Assembly: GCA_937967875.1 (NCBI GenBank) | Contig: CALBTQ010000352.1 | Coordinates: forward strand, 1 to 10,438 | Length of the DNA stretch: 10,438 nucleotides | Origin: an uncultured Pseudomonadota bacterium | GTDB taxonomy: Bacteria > Lernaellota > Lernaellaia > Lernaellales > Lernaellaceae | Direction: 5' to 3' | In this document: positions 1 to 5,589 of the stretch, in pieces | Position numbering within the stretch: position 1 is the first letter of the stretch | How the letters are laid out: each line of letters opens with the position of its first letter | Program-made: the position numbers and the translations under genes | Notes under the pieces: model-generated | What the model was told of the DNA's origin: nothing | The model's database searches: none | Seen by the model: only the letters and a program-made list of their open reading frames with translations

Positions 1-44
1 CACCGAGATCTACACTCTTTCCCTACACGACGCTCTTCCGATCT
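1..44 (+). other. Illumina P5/Read 1 adapter remnant (artefact)
   Basis: The first 44 bases match, from memory, the 3' part of the Illumina TruSeq universal (P5) adapter. They run from CACCGAGATCTACAC through TCTTTCCCTACACGAC to CGCTCTTCCGATCT. No i5 index lies between the P5 and Read 1 parts, which suggests a single-index library. Genomic sequence starts at about position 45. This is library sequence, not biology, and it cuts the cytochrome gene on the minus strand. Confidence 0.98.
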
Positions 45-170
45 ATGCGTGAACTTGACATCGCCCTTGGTCGGGCTTTTCAGAACAATCGTGTCGCTGA
101 CCGCGAAAACGGCGGTCACAAAAGCGAGAACCATCAATACAGCCATTAGCCCCATCAAGTGCTTTTTCAT
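45..170 (-). CDS. PpcA-like periplasmic c-type cytochrome, N-terminus only (partial)
   Basis: An ATG at 170-168 opens a frame of 42 codons that runs into the adapter at 44, so the gene is incomplete at its 3' end. A strong Shine-Dalgarno (AAGGAGGAG on the minus strand, 178-186) sits 7 nt upstream. Residues 1-23 form a Sec signal peptide: MKK, a hydrophobic core, and a predicted cut after AVFA. The mature start, SDTIVLK..TKGDVKFTH, closely resembles Geobacter PpcA, a periplasmic triheme c7/c3-type cytochrome whose mature protein starts DDIVLK and continues GDVKFPH. In that family the His after GDVKF is a haem ligand. The visible part contains no CXXCH motif because the haem sites lie beyond the cut, so the assignment rests on the signal peptide plus about 18 mature residues. 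It lies 133 bp downstream of, and codirectional with, the large membrane cytochrome, and probably accepts electrons from it. The lack of an obvious promoter leaves open cotranscription or separate expression. Confidence 0.75.
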
Positions 171-303
171 TGAGATACTCCTCCTTCAACGAAAAAGATT
201 ATTGCTATCCCTCGGGTTCGCAGGTTACTACCTTCTCTAAGCCTCTGGCAAGTGCGTTTTTTGACTTCACATCATCTTTTTGAAATAAGGGAAGAATTAC
301 CCC

Positions 304-2301
304 TTACACTTCCGGCGGCTCGCCGCGTTTGATCCGTTCGAGTTCCAATGGATGTTCATGTTCCATTTCCTCTTCGCTGAGCATGCCGGTGATCCAGTGC
401 GTGGCCATGGGTTTGACGTCCGGGTTGAACAGCACGCTGTAGAAGTGCCAGATGATGATCGCCAGCGTGGCCAGGATGGCCTCCATGTAATGCACGATGT
501 TGGCCACGTCGATCATCCACAGGGGCATCAGCTTGAGGGCGATTTCCTCGAACCACAGAATCAAACCAGTGAGCACCATGACGAAGGTGCCCCAGATCAT
601 CGCCAGGTATTCCATCTTCTCGATGTAGTTGAAGCGGTCGAACTTCGGCTTGTCGCCGATGAAGCCCAGGTTGTAGGCGATCATCTCGACCAGGTCCACC
701 GCGTCTTTGTAGCGCGGGATCATCGCCATGATGTAGCCCCGGCCGCGTTTGGTGAAGATCGCCCAATAGCAGTGGAAGATCGCCCAACCGATCATCGCCA
801 GCGCGGCAAGGCGGTGCGTGTAGGCGCGGATCGACTCGTTGAGTTCGCCGGAAATGCCGGGTATCTTCCAGCCGAAGACCAGCGCGAAGCCGGAGACCAC
901 CAGCGTCGAAAAGCTGATCATCAGCACGATGTGCTGAATGCGCTCGCTGCGCGTCAGGCGCAGGTACTGCCCTTCCAGCCGCTTGAGGCGCAGATGCTTG
1001 CGCACCTTCTTGAGCCAGTCGATCAGGTTGTGCAAGAACATGAAGCCCAGCACGCCGGGGATCAACCCGAGGTAAATGAACTTCACCCACCATTGCACCT
1101 TCTCGCCCAGCGACGGCGCATCCTGCGCAATTTCGGGGTGCACGCGCCCCTGCGCCACACCCGCGCCGATGCCCGGATGGCACTTGCCGCAGGTTTCCTG
1201 CAGATTGCCGGCGTTGACGCTGCTGGCCGGATCGGCGCTGTTGAGGATCAGGTGCGCGCCGTGGCAACTGGCGCAATTGGCCGAACGCAGATCGCCCTTT
1301 TTAAGCGCCAGACCGTGGAAGCTGTCCGAGTAACTCTCAAAGGTGCCGCGAATGCCGAAGCGGTTGTTGATCCGCTCGGCCCGATGGCACTGCCCGCACA
1401 CGTTGCCCACCGCCGCGTACCCGTACACCGAGGAGCCTTCGGCGGCGACGGCCTGCACTGAGTGCACGCCGTGGCAATCGGTGCACGTCGGGCTGGACAG
1501 GTTGCCCTGTTTCAGCGCCGCGCCGTGAATGCCGCGCTCGTACTCCTCGCCCTCTTTTTTATGGCAGCGTCCGCAGGTGCGCGCGACGTTGGTTTTGGCC
1601 GTGCCGCCGTCGGCGAAGCGGGCCGAGTGACCGTCATGACAATCGGTGCACGCGGCGTTGGTGCGTTGGCCGTCCTTCTTACCCGCGTGCACGCTTTCGA
1701 CCCAATTGTCGTAGGCGCCGATGCCGCGCCGGCCGGGCACGACCTCGGCCGTATGGCACGAACCGCACAGGTGCGATACCTTCTCGCGCGCAATCGCGCT
1801 TTCCGGGTTGGACGAAGCGAGCACCAGGTGCCCGCCGTGGCAATCGGCGCAGACCGGCGCCTTCTCGTTGCCCCGCTGCACAGCGGCGAAGTGCGCGCCT
1901 TCGCGATACAGAGAAGCGTATTCGTCATGACAGGTCGTGCAATCGACGGGCGGCAGTTTGGCCAGGTGCGGCGTGGCGGCGATGTGATGGCACATCGAGC
2001 AATCGTCGCCGTGCACCGATTTTTTCATGGCCGTCGTATCGACGGTCAGCGAAACGCCCGCGCGCTTGGGATCGGCCTTTTTGCCCTGCGGCTGCCAATC
2101 GGCGGGCAGCGCCTCGACCATGCCCGCGCGATCCTCCGCGCTTAGCTCGGCGGCGGTGCCGTCGTGACATCCGAGGCATTCGGCGGTCGTCGGCTTTTTT
2201 GCCGCCGGTTCATCCTGGGCCAGTGTGATTTGTAGCGCAAAACCGAGAAGTAGGATTAAGGAAACGCAAAGCGCCGTCCGCAACGGGCTGACATTCCACA
2301 T
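304..2301 (-). CDS. CbcL-like fusion: 11-haem c-type cytochrome with b-type membrane domain
   Basis: This 665-residue protein probably oxidises menaquinol in the inner membrane and passes electrons to periplasmic cytochromes. Residues 1-28 are a signal peptide or anchor. Eleven CXXCH haem c sites start at residues 42, 101, 121, 151, 179, 218, 243, 273, 302, 343 and 371. Thirteen other His residues in this region (97, 106, 112, 137, 158, 177, 205, 225, 259, 280, 329, 350, 388) are enough for bis-His ligation. From about 402 the protein becomes a membrane domain with helices near 402-425, 455-476, 494-515, 565-585 and 600-622. His424, 457, 496, 510, 604 and 619 are candidate b-haem ligands, as in cytochrome b561/FdnI-type subunits. 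The closest known architecture I recall is Geobacter CbcL, which has fewer c haems and is needed for respiration of low-potential acceptors. The ATG start is preceded by GGGGAGAG (2307-2314). The haem count and fusion are seen directly; the quinol oxidase role and partner are inferred. A nitrate- or tetrathionate-linked cytochrome is an alternative. Confidence 0.88.
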   Translation of the reverse strand: MWNVSPLRTALCVSLILLLGFALQITLAQDEPAAKKPTTAECLGCHDGTAAELSAEDRAGMVEALPADWQPQGKKADPKRAGVSLTVDTTAMKKSVHGDDCSMCHHIAATPHLAKLPPVDCTTCHDEYASLYREGAHFAAVQRGNEKAPVCADCHGGHLVLASSNPESAIAREKVSHLCGSCHTAEVVPGRRGIGAYDNWVESVHAGKKDGQRTNAACTDCHDGHSARFADGGTAKTNVARTCGRCHKKEGEEYERGIHGAALKQGNLSSPTCTDCHGVHSVQAVAAEGSSVYGYAAVGNVCGQCHRAERINNRFGIRGTFESYSDSFHGLALKKGDLRSANCASCHGAHLILNSADPASSVNAGNLQETCGKCHPGIGAGVAQGRVHPEIAQDAPSLGEKVQWWVKFIYLGLIPGVLGFMFLHNLIDWLKKVRKHLRLKRLEGQYLRLTRSERIQHIVLMISFSTLVVSGFALVFGWKIPGISGELNESIRAYTHRLAALAMIGWAIFHCYWAIFTKRGRGYIMAMIPRYKDAVDLVEMIAYNLGFIGDKPKFDRFNYIEKMEYLAMIWGTFVMVLTGLILWFEEIALKLMPLWMIDVANIVHYMEAILATLAIIIWHFYSVLFNPDVKPMATHWITGMLSEEEMEHEHPLELERIKRGEPPEV

Positions 2302-2337
2302 TCATACTCTCCCCGCAAGGCTGCACGATTTTTCACG

Positions 2338-2367
2338 ACACTAGCAAAGCCTTTTCGCCCGTGTCAA
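2338..2367 (-). promoter_or_regulatory. Putative sigma70 promoter of the multihaem cytochrome
   Basis: On the minus strand a perfect TTGACA -35 (2362-2367) is followed after 18 bp by TAGTGT (2338-2343), a weak -10 that keeps the first, second and last consensus positions. The predicted transcript would start about 30 nt before the cytochrome ATG. It lies in the 93-bp gap after aspB, which suggests the cytochrome is transcribed separately from the upstream operon. Confidence 0.45.
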
Positions 2368-2394
2368 CAATTCTTTGATTTTGTGCGGCTTTTG

Positions 2395-3594
2395 TCAGTC
2401 GATCGACAATTCGCCCAGGATGCCGGCGATGCGGTCGAGTCCCTTCTCGATCTGCTCCATGGACGTGGCATAACTTAAACGGATGTTTCCGTCCGCGCCG
2501 AAGCCGATGCCCGGCACCGCCGCCACCTGCGCCCGTTCGAGCAGGAATTTGCAGAAACTCAGCGAATCGACGATCTCGATGCCGCCGGCCGTTTGGTTGT
2601 AATAGGCGTCGAATTTGGGGAAGACGTAGAACGCTCCCTGCGGCGCAAAGGTGGTTACGCCCGGCAGTGCGGCGAGGCGCTCCAGGATGTATTTGCGCCG
2701 ATCGGCGAACGCGGCGACCATCATCGCCACGCAATCCTGCGGGCCCTGCAGCGCGGCCAGCGCGCCCGACTGCGCGAAGCTGGTCGGGTTGGACGTCGAG
2801 TGGCTCTGCAGGAAGTTCATCTTGGTGATGAAATCCTCGGGGCCGACGGCCCAGCCGATGCGCCAGCCGGTCATCGCGTAGGTTTTCGACGCGCCGCTGA
2901 CGATCACCGTGCGCGCCCGCAGTTCTTCGGAGAGCGTGGGGAAGCAGGTGAATTCGAAGCCGTCGTAGACGAGCTTTTCGTATATTTCATCGGAGATGAT
3001 CACCAGGTTCTTTTCGACGGCGAAGCGGCCGAGCTCCAGCAGTTGCTCGCGCGTGTAGGCCGCGCCGGTGGGATTGGACGGGCTGTTGACGACCAGCACC
3101 CGGGTGCGTTCGGTGGTGTATTCGCGCAGCAGATCGACCGTGACGCGAAAACCGGTTTCCTCGCTGGTGGGCACGATCACCGGCACGCCTTCGGCCAGCG
3201 TGACCATCTCCGGATAGCTGACCCAGTACGGCGCGGGAATGAGCACTTCGTCGCCCCGCTCCAGCAGCAGTTGGAAAATGTTGTACAGCGCATGCTTGCC
3301 GCCGCAGGTGATCACCACGTTGCCCGCCTTGGTCGGCAGGCCGTACGTTTCCTGATAGAACGCGGCCACCGCTTCGCGCAGTACGGGCATGCCCGCGGCG
3401 GGCGTGTAGCGGGTGACGCCGTCGCGCAATGCTTTGATCGCGGCTTCCTTGATGTGCTCGGGCGTGTCGAAATCGGGCTCGCCGGCGCCGAAGGCGACGA
3501 TGTCCTGCCCTTGCGCCTTGAGCGCCTTGGCCTGGGCGGAAACGGCCAGGGTGATCGACGGAGCGAGGGAACGGCAACGCGCGGCAATTTTCAT
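2395..3594 (-). CDS. aspB: Class I PLP-dependent aminotransferase (aspartate aminotransferase family)
   Basis: This 399-residue cytosolic enzyme transfers an amino group between aspartate (or a similar amino acid) and 2-oxoglutarate or oxaloacetate, using pyridoxal phosphate. Fold type I landmarks are all present: YTPAAGMPVLREA near 63-75, the APYWVSYPEMV segment at 121-131 typical of the Bacillus/Thermus-type (subgroup I-beta) enzymes, NPTG at 174-177, SDEIYEKL at 201-208 with Asp202 for the pyridine nitrogen, and SGASKTYAMTGWRIGW at 233-248. In that last segment Lys237 is the Schiff-base lysine and Arg245 a phosphate ligand. Arg372 in IRLSYATS should bind the substrate alpha-carboxylate. 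Length is normal. The ATG start follows a strong AAAGGAGA (3601-3608) at 6 nt. The gene lies 18 bp after coaD and is probably the last gene of the rsmD-coaD-aspB operon. Members of this group may also act on prephenate, and sequence alone does not settle substrate choice. Confidence 0.93.
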   Translation of the reverse strand: MKIAARCRSLAPSITLAVSAQAKALKAQGQDIVAFGAGEPDFDTPEHIKEAAIKALRDGVTRYTPAAGMPVLREAVAAFYQETYGLPTKAGNVVITCGGKHALYNIFQLLLERGDEVLIPAPYWVSYPEMVTLAEGVPVIVPTSEETGFRVTVDLLREYTTERTRVLVVNSPSNPTGAAYTREQLLELGRFAVEKNLVIISDEIYEKLVYDGFEFTCFPTLSEELRARTVIVSGASKTYAMTGWRIGWAVGPEDFITKMNFLQSHSTSNPTSFAQSGALAALQGPQDCVAMMVAAFADRRKYILERLAALPGVTTFAPQGAFYVFPKFDAYYNQTAGGIEIVDSLSFCKFLLERAQVAAVPGIGFGADGNIRLSYATSMEQIEKGLDRIAGILGELSID

Positions 3595-3612
3595 TCAAGG
3601 TCTCCTTTGAAA

Positions 3613-4110
3613 TTAAAGTTGATCGGTATGGATCGATTTCATTTTGGCCTGCAAGGCGGTCAGGACGTTGGGCGGCACCATGGCCGTCACGTCGCCGCCG
3701 AAATAGACGATCTCCTTGACCATCGTCGAGGACAGGTAGATGTAGGGCTCGCTGGCCATGAGGAAGAACGTTTCGACGTCGGGATTGAGATTGCGGTTGG
3801 TCAGCGCCATCTGGAACTCGTAATCGAAATCGCTGATCGCGCGCAGGCCGCGCAGGATCACGCTGGCTTGGATGCGCGCAATATAGTGAATCAACAGATC
3901 GGGAAACGTGTCGACCACGATGCGCGGATCGCCCAGCGCTTCTTTGATCAGACTGACGCGCTCCTCGGCGGTGAAGAGCGTTTTCTTGCGCGGATTGGTC
4001 GCCACCGCGACGATCAGGTTGTCGAAGGCGCAGTGCGCGCGCTTGATCAAATCCACGTGTCCCTTGGTGATCGGATCGAAGCTGCCGGGGTACACCGCCA
4101 ATTTGCTCAT
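3613..4110 (-). CDS. coaD: Phosphopantetheine adenylyltransferase
   Basis: CoaD catalyses the fourth step of coenzyme A synthesis: it joins 4'-phosphopantetheine to ATP, giving dephospho-CoA and pyrophosphate. The 165-residue protein has the normal family length. It carries the nucleotidyltransferase signature YPGSFDPITKGHVD (7-20), with the (H/T)xGH motif as T15-K-G-H18. It also has NPRKKTLFTAEER (39-51), ILRGLRAISDFDYEFQMA (85-102) and YLSSTMVKE (125-133), all conserved in bacterial CoaD. Its ATG overlaps the rsmD stop codon as ATGA, and a GGAGAG ribosome site (4116-4121) lies inside the end of rsmD, so the two genes are probably translationally coupled. The rsmD-coaD pair is common in bacteria. 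Confidence 0.97.
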   Translation of the reverse strand: MSKLAVYPGSFDPITKGHVDLIKRAHCAFDNLIVAVATNPRKKTLFTAEERVSLIKEALGDPRIVVDTFPDLLIHYIARIQASVILRGLRAISDFDYEFQMALTNRNLNPDVETFFLMASEPYIYLSSTMVKEIVYFGGDVTAMVPPNVLTALQAKMKSIHTDQL

Positions 4111-4664
4111 TCGTTCTCTCCGCTGTCTAGGGCGACAAATTCAACGCGCGCGTCGCGATACTTTCGTTCGTCGACCACGCGCAATCCCACGGGTATTTCC
4201 GGAGGTTCGGTTTTGATGTGCTTGATGATCATCAACCCATCGCTCGCCAACAGTTGATGCTTTTGTACCACAAGAACCGAGGGCGTAATCAAGCCCGCAT
4301 GGTAAGGCGGATCGATGAAGATCAGGTCGAAGGGCTTGCCGGCGAGCGTCGGGGCGACCTTGAGAAAATCGCCGACGATCACCCGGCCGCGATCGTCGAT
4401 GCGCCATTCGCGCAGCAATTCACGCAGGCGTTCGGCCGTGGGGCGATGCTTTTCGACGAAGATCACTTCAGCCGCGTAACGCGAGAGGCTCTCCAACCCG
4501 AGCAGGCCCGCGCCGCCGAAGGCGTCGAGCACGCGCGCGTCGGGCACGCGCCGGGCCAGAATGTTGAACAGCGATTCGCGCACCTGATCCAGCGCCGGGC
4601 GCAGCTTTACCGACACGGGCGCATGAATGCGCCGGCCGCAATGCTCGCCCCCGGTAATGCGCAC
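4107..4664 (-). CDS. rsmD: 16S rRNA (guanine(966)-N(2))-methyltransferase RsmD
   Basis: RsmD transfers a methyl group from S-adenosylmethionine to N2 of G966 in 16S rRNA during small-subunit assembly. With the chosen GTG start the protein has 185 residues, matching the family. It begins VRITGGEHCGRRI, which aligns with the canonical M-R-I-(I/T)-G-G start. Further motifs are LRPALDQVRESLFNIL (21-36), the SAM-binding loop DAFGGAGLLGLESLSR (47-62), and the catalytic DPPY (118-121). The frame stays open upstream to an ATG at 4913, which would give 268 residues. The extra 83 residues are unlike RsmD and would overlap the divergent lipoprotein gene. The GTG has its own GGGAGGG site at 4668-4674, though the spacing is short (3-4 nt). 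It is the first gene of the rsmD-coaD-aspB operon. Confidence 0.93.
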   Translation of the reverse strand: MRITGGEHCGRRIHAPVSVKLRPALDQVRESLFNILARRVPDARVLDAFGGAGLLGLESLSRYAAEVIFVEKHRPTAERLRELLREWRIDDRGRVIVGDFLKVAPTLAGKPFDLIFIDPPYHAGLITPSVLVVQKHQLLASDGLMIIKHIKTEPPEIPVGLRVVDERKYRDARVEFVALDSGENE

Positions 4665-4667
4665 GTT

Positions 4668-4674
4668 CCCTCCC
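4668..4674 (-). promoter_or_regulatory. rsmD: Ribosome binding site deciding the rsmD GTG start
   Basis: On the minus strand GGGAGGG stands 3 nt before GTG at 4664. It supports the short 185-residue RsmD over the 268-residue reading that starts inside the divergent gene. Confidence 0.6.
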
Positions 4675-4700
4675 GACGGTTGCACGAAAAAACAGCCGCC

Positions 4701-4729
4701 ATGATATGAGATCGCCCCGGCGGACGCAA
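4701..4729 (-). promoter_or_regulatory. Putative sigma70 promoter of the rsmD-coaD-aspB operon
   Basis: On the minus strand TTGCGT (4724-4729) and TATCAT (4701-4706) are separated by exactly 17 bp. The -10 matches five of six consensus bases; the -35 keeps TTG. Transcription would begin about 30 nt before the rsmD GTG. This promoter would make any longer rsmD reading frame largely untranscribed from this site. Confidence 0.5.
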
Positions 4730-4745
4730 TACAAACACGGTTTGG

Positions 4746-4774
4746 TTTACGCCAAAAATGTGTTAATAGATATT
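4746..4774 (+). promoter_or_regulatory. Weak candidate promoter of the lipoprotein gene
   Basis: TTTACG (4746-4751) and GATATT (4769-4774) lie 17 bp apart, each matching four of six sigma70 consensus positions. They sit in a locally AT-rich stretch (about 4740-4785) inside GC-rich DNA. The predicted start is about 32 nt before the lipoprotein ATG. An overlapping alternative is TTGGTT (4742-4747) with TAATAG (4764-4769) at 16 bp. Confidence 0.3.
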
Positions 4775-4812
4775 TTGCGCTATGTTGACGCATCCTGAGT
4801 TGGGAGGTCGCG

Positions 4813-5184
4813 ATGAACGCGAACAAATGGGTTTTCTTGTTGCTCTCGTTTCTGGCGGCGGCGTCGGTCGCGGCGATTGCAATCGGCGCCTGCGGCGACG
4901 ATGACGACGACAACGACGACGGCGTTTACATCCGCAGCGTCTGCTGGGTCGAATGCGCCGGCTGGAAGGCCGAAGATGAGCACACCTTCTCGTGTCTCAT
5001 CTCCTCTTACGACAGCCAGGAAGAATGCAACGAAGGAGCCGACGAGTTTGTCTGCGGCGACCGCGAGGTGATCCGGGCCCGGTGGGAGGACGACTGCTGC
5101 CCCGACACCGACGACGAAGGCTGCGAAGCCTGCAATCCCGACTGCGTGCCCGACTGGTTCACTCCCGATTGGTTCGTTGAATAG
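4813..5184 (+). CDS. Cysteine-rich acidic lipoprotein, function unknown
   Basis: This is a 123-residue protein that I do not recognise as a named family. It has a clear lipoprotein signal: MNANKW, a hydrophobic stretch to about residue 25, and the lipobox IGAC with Cys27 as the lipidated residue. Directly after Cys27 comes an Asp-rich run (GDDDDDNDDG). Such acidic spacers recur in lipoproteins of several deltaproteobacterial-grade lineages, and Asp just after the lipid Cys can act as a sorting signal in some bacteria. The rest has ten further Cys (44, 48, 61, 72, 81, 95, 96, 104, 107, 111), an even number that suits disulfides in the periplasm or at the surface. It is strongly acidic and ends with a short duplicated PDWF motif. 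No CXXCH is present, so it is not a haem protein. GGGAGG (4802-4807) lies 5 nt before the ATG. It is divergent from rsmD. Confidence 0.8.
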   Translation: MNANKWVFLLLSFLAAASVAAIAIGACGDDDDDNDDGVYIRSVCWVECAGWKAEDEHTFSCLISSYDSQEECNEGADEFVCGDREVIRARWEDDCCPDTDDEGCEACNPDCVPDWFTPDWFVE

Positions 5185-5289
5185 GCGCCCTCGTATCGTT
5201 CTTCCCCGCTTCGCCTTCGCTCGTCGGGTTGTACTTTGGCGGTGAGTCCTTTATGGTTGAAAAAAAGGTACGCAACCGTGGAGGCCATG

Positions 5290-5562
5290 ATGGGTGTTGG
5301 CAGCAGTCCGAAAGAATACATCAAAGCCGTTGCGGACGGTTACGCGATGATGACGGTGGTCAGCTTGCGCAAATTCGGCACGAGCGAACAACTGCGCACG
5401 CTGCTGCAATACGTGGCGCAATACGAGCGCGAGTTTCGCAACGAGATCATCGGCGAAGACGATTTCGACGGGAACCGCAAAAAGCACCACCGGTTGTCGA
5501 ATCTGCAAAAGGCGCGCAACATCATCATGGGTTTCGCCAAAAGCCGCCGCATTCCCCTTTAA
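5290..5562 (+). CDS. Small basic hypothetical protein
   Basis: This is a 90-residue soluble protein that I do not recognise. It has no signal peptide, membrane segment or cysteine motif. A mainly helical middle (about residues 25-53, SLRKFG then EQLRTLLQYVAQYEREF) is followed by a polar basic tail with KKHHR and KSRR. The start is uncertain. Two adjacent ATGs occur at 5287 and 5290, and GGAGG (5280-5284) is better spaced for 5290 (5 nt) than for 5287 (2 nt). The frame is open further upstream to a TTG at 5236, but nothing favours that start. It lies 105 bp after the lipoprotein gene and 27 bp before the lytic transglycosylase gene, so it may be cotranscribed with the latter. A nucleic-acid-binding or regulatory role would be only a guess from charge. 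Confidence 0.6.
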   Translation: MGVGSSPKEYIKAVADGYAMMTVVSLRKFGTSEQLRTLLQYVAQYEREFRNEIIGEDDFDGNRKKHHRLSNLQKARNIIMGFAKSRRIPL

Positions 5563-5589
5563 CCCGTTGCGAGGATAATTGACCGCACA

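Noticed and set aside
49..240. 63-codon plus-strand frame near the left end
   Set aside because: It is antisense to the signal peptide region of the PpcA-like gene, begins at the adapter junction, and has no ribosome site.
285..304. Possible hairpin after the multihaem cytochrome (AGGG/CCCT)
   Set aside because: The stem is only 4 bp with a 9-nt loop and no U-tract; too weak to call.
352..1461. Plus-strand frame of 369 codons opposite the multihaem cytochrome
   Set aside because: Its translation is rich in His, Asp, Val and Arg with no recognisable domain, as expected from the reverse complement of a GC-rich gene. The minus strand encodes unmistakable CXXCH and membrane motifs.
2341..2394. 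Possible terminator after aspB (AAAGCC and GGCTTT arms)
   Set aside because: The arms are only 6 bp and about 34 nt apart, with no U-tract behind a compact stem.
2593..4257. Plus-strand frame of 554 codons across aspB, coaD and rsmD
   Set aside because: It spans three well-identified genes on the other strand and has no domain; it is a codon-bias mirror.
4665..4913. 83-residue N-terminal extension of RsmD
   Set aside because: It is unlike RsmD, overlaps the divergent lipoprotein gene and crosses the likely promoter. The GTG at 4664 has its own ribosome site and gives the canonical N-terminus.
4813..5184. The cysteine-rich lipoprotein considered as another cytochrome or metal carrier
   Set aside because: No CXXCH occurs; the Cys spacing fits disulfides better, and there is no known metal-binding signature.
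5185..5286. GC-rich pyrimidine-rich stretch after the lipoprotein gene, examined as a terminator
   Set aside because: I could not form a stable stem followed by a T run.
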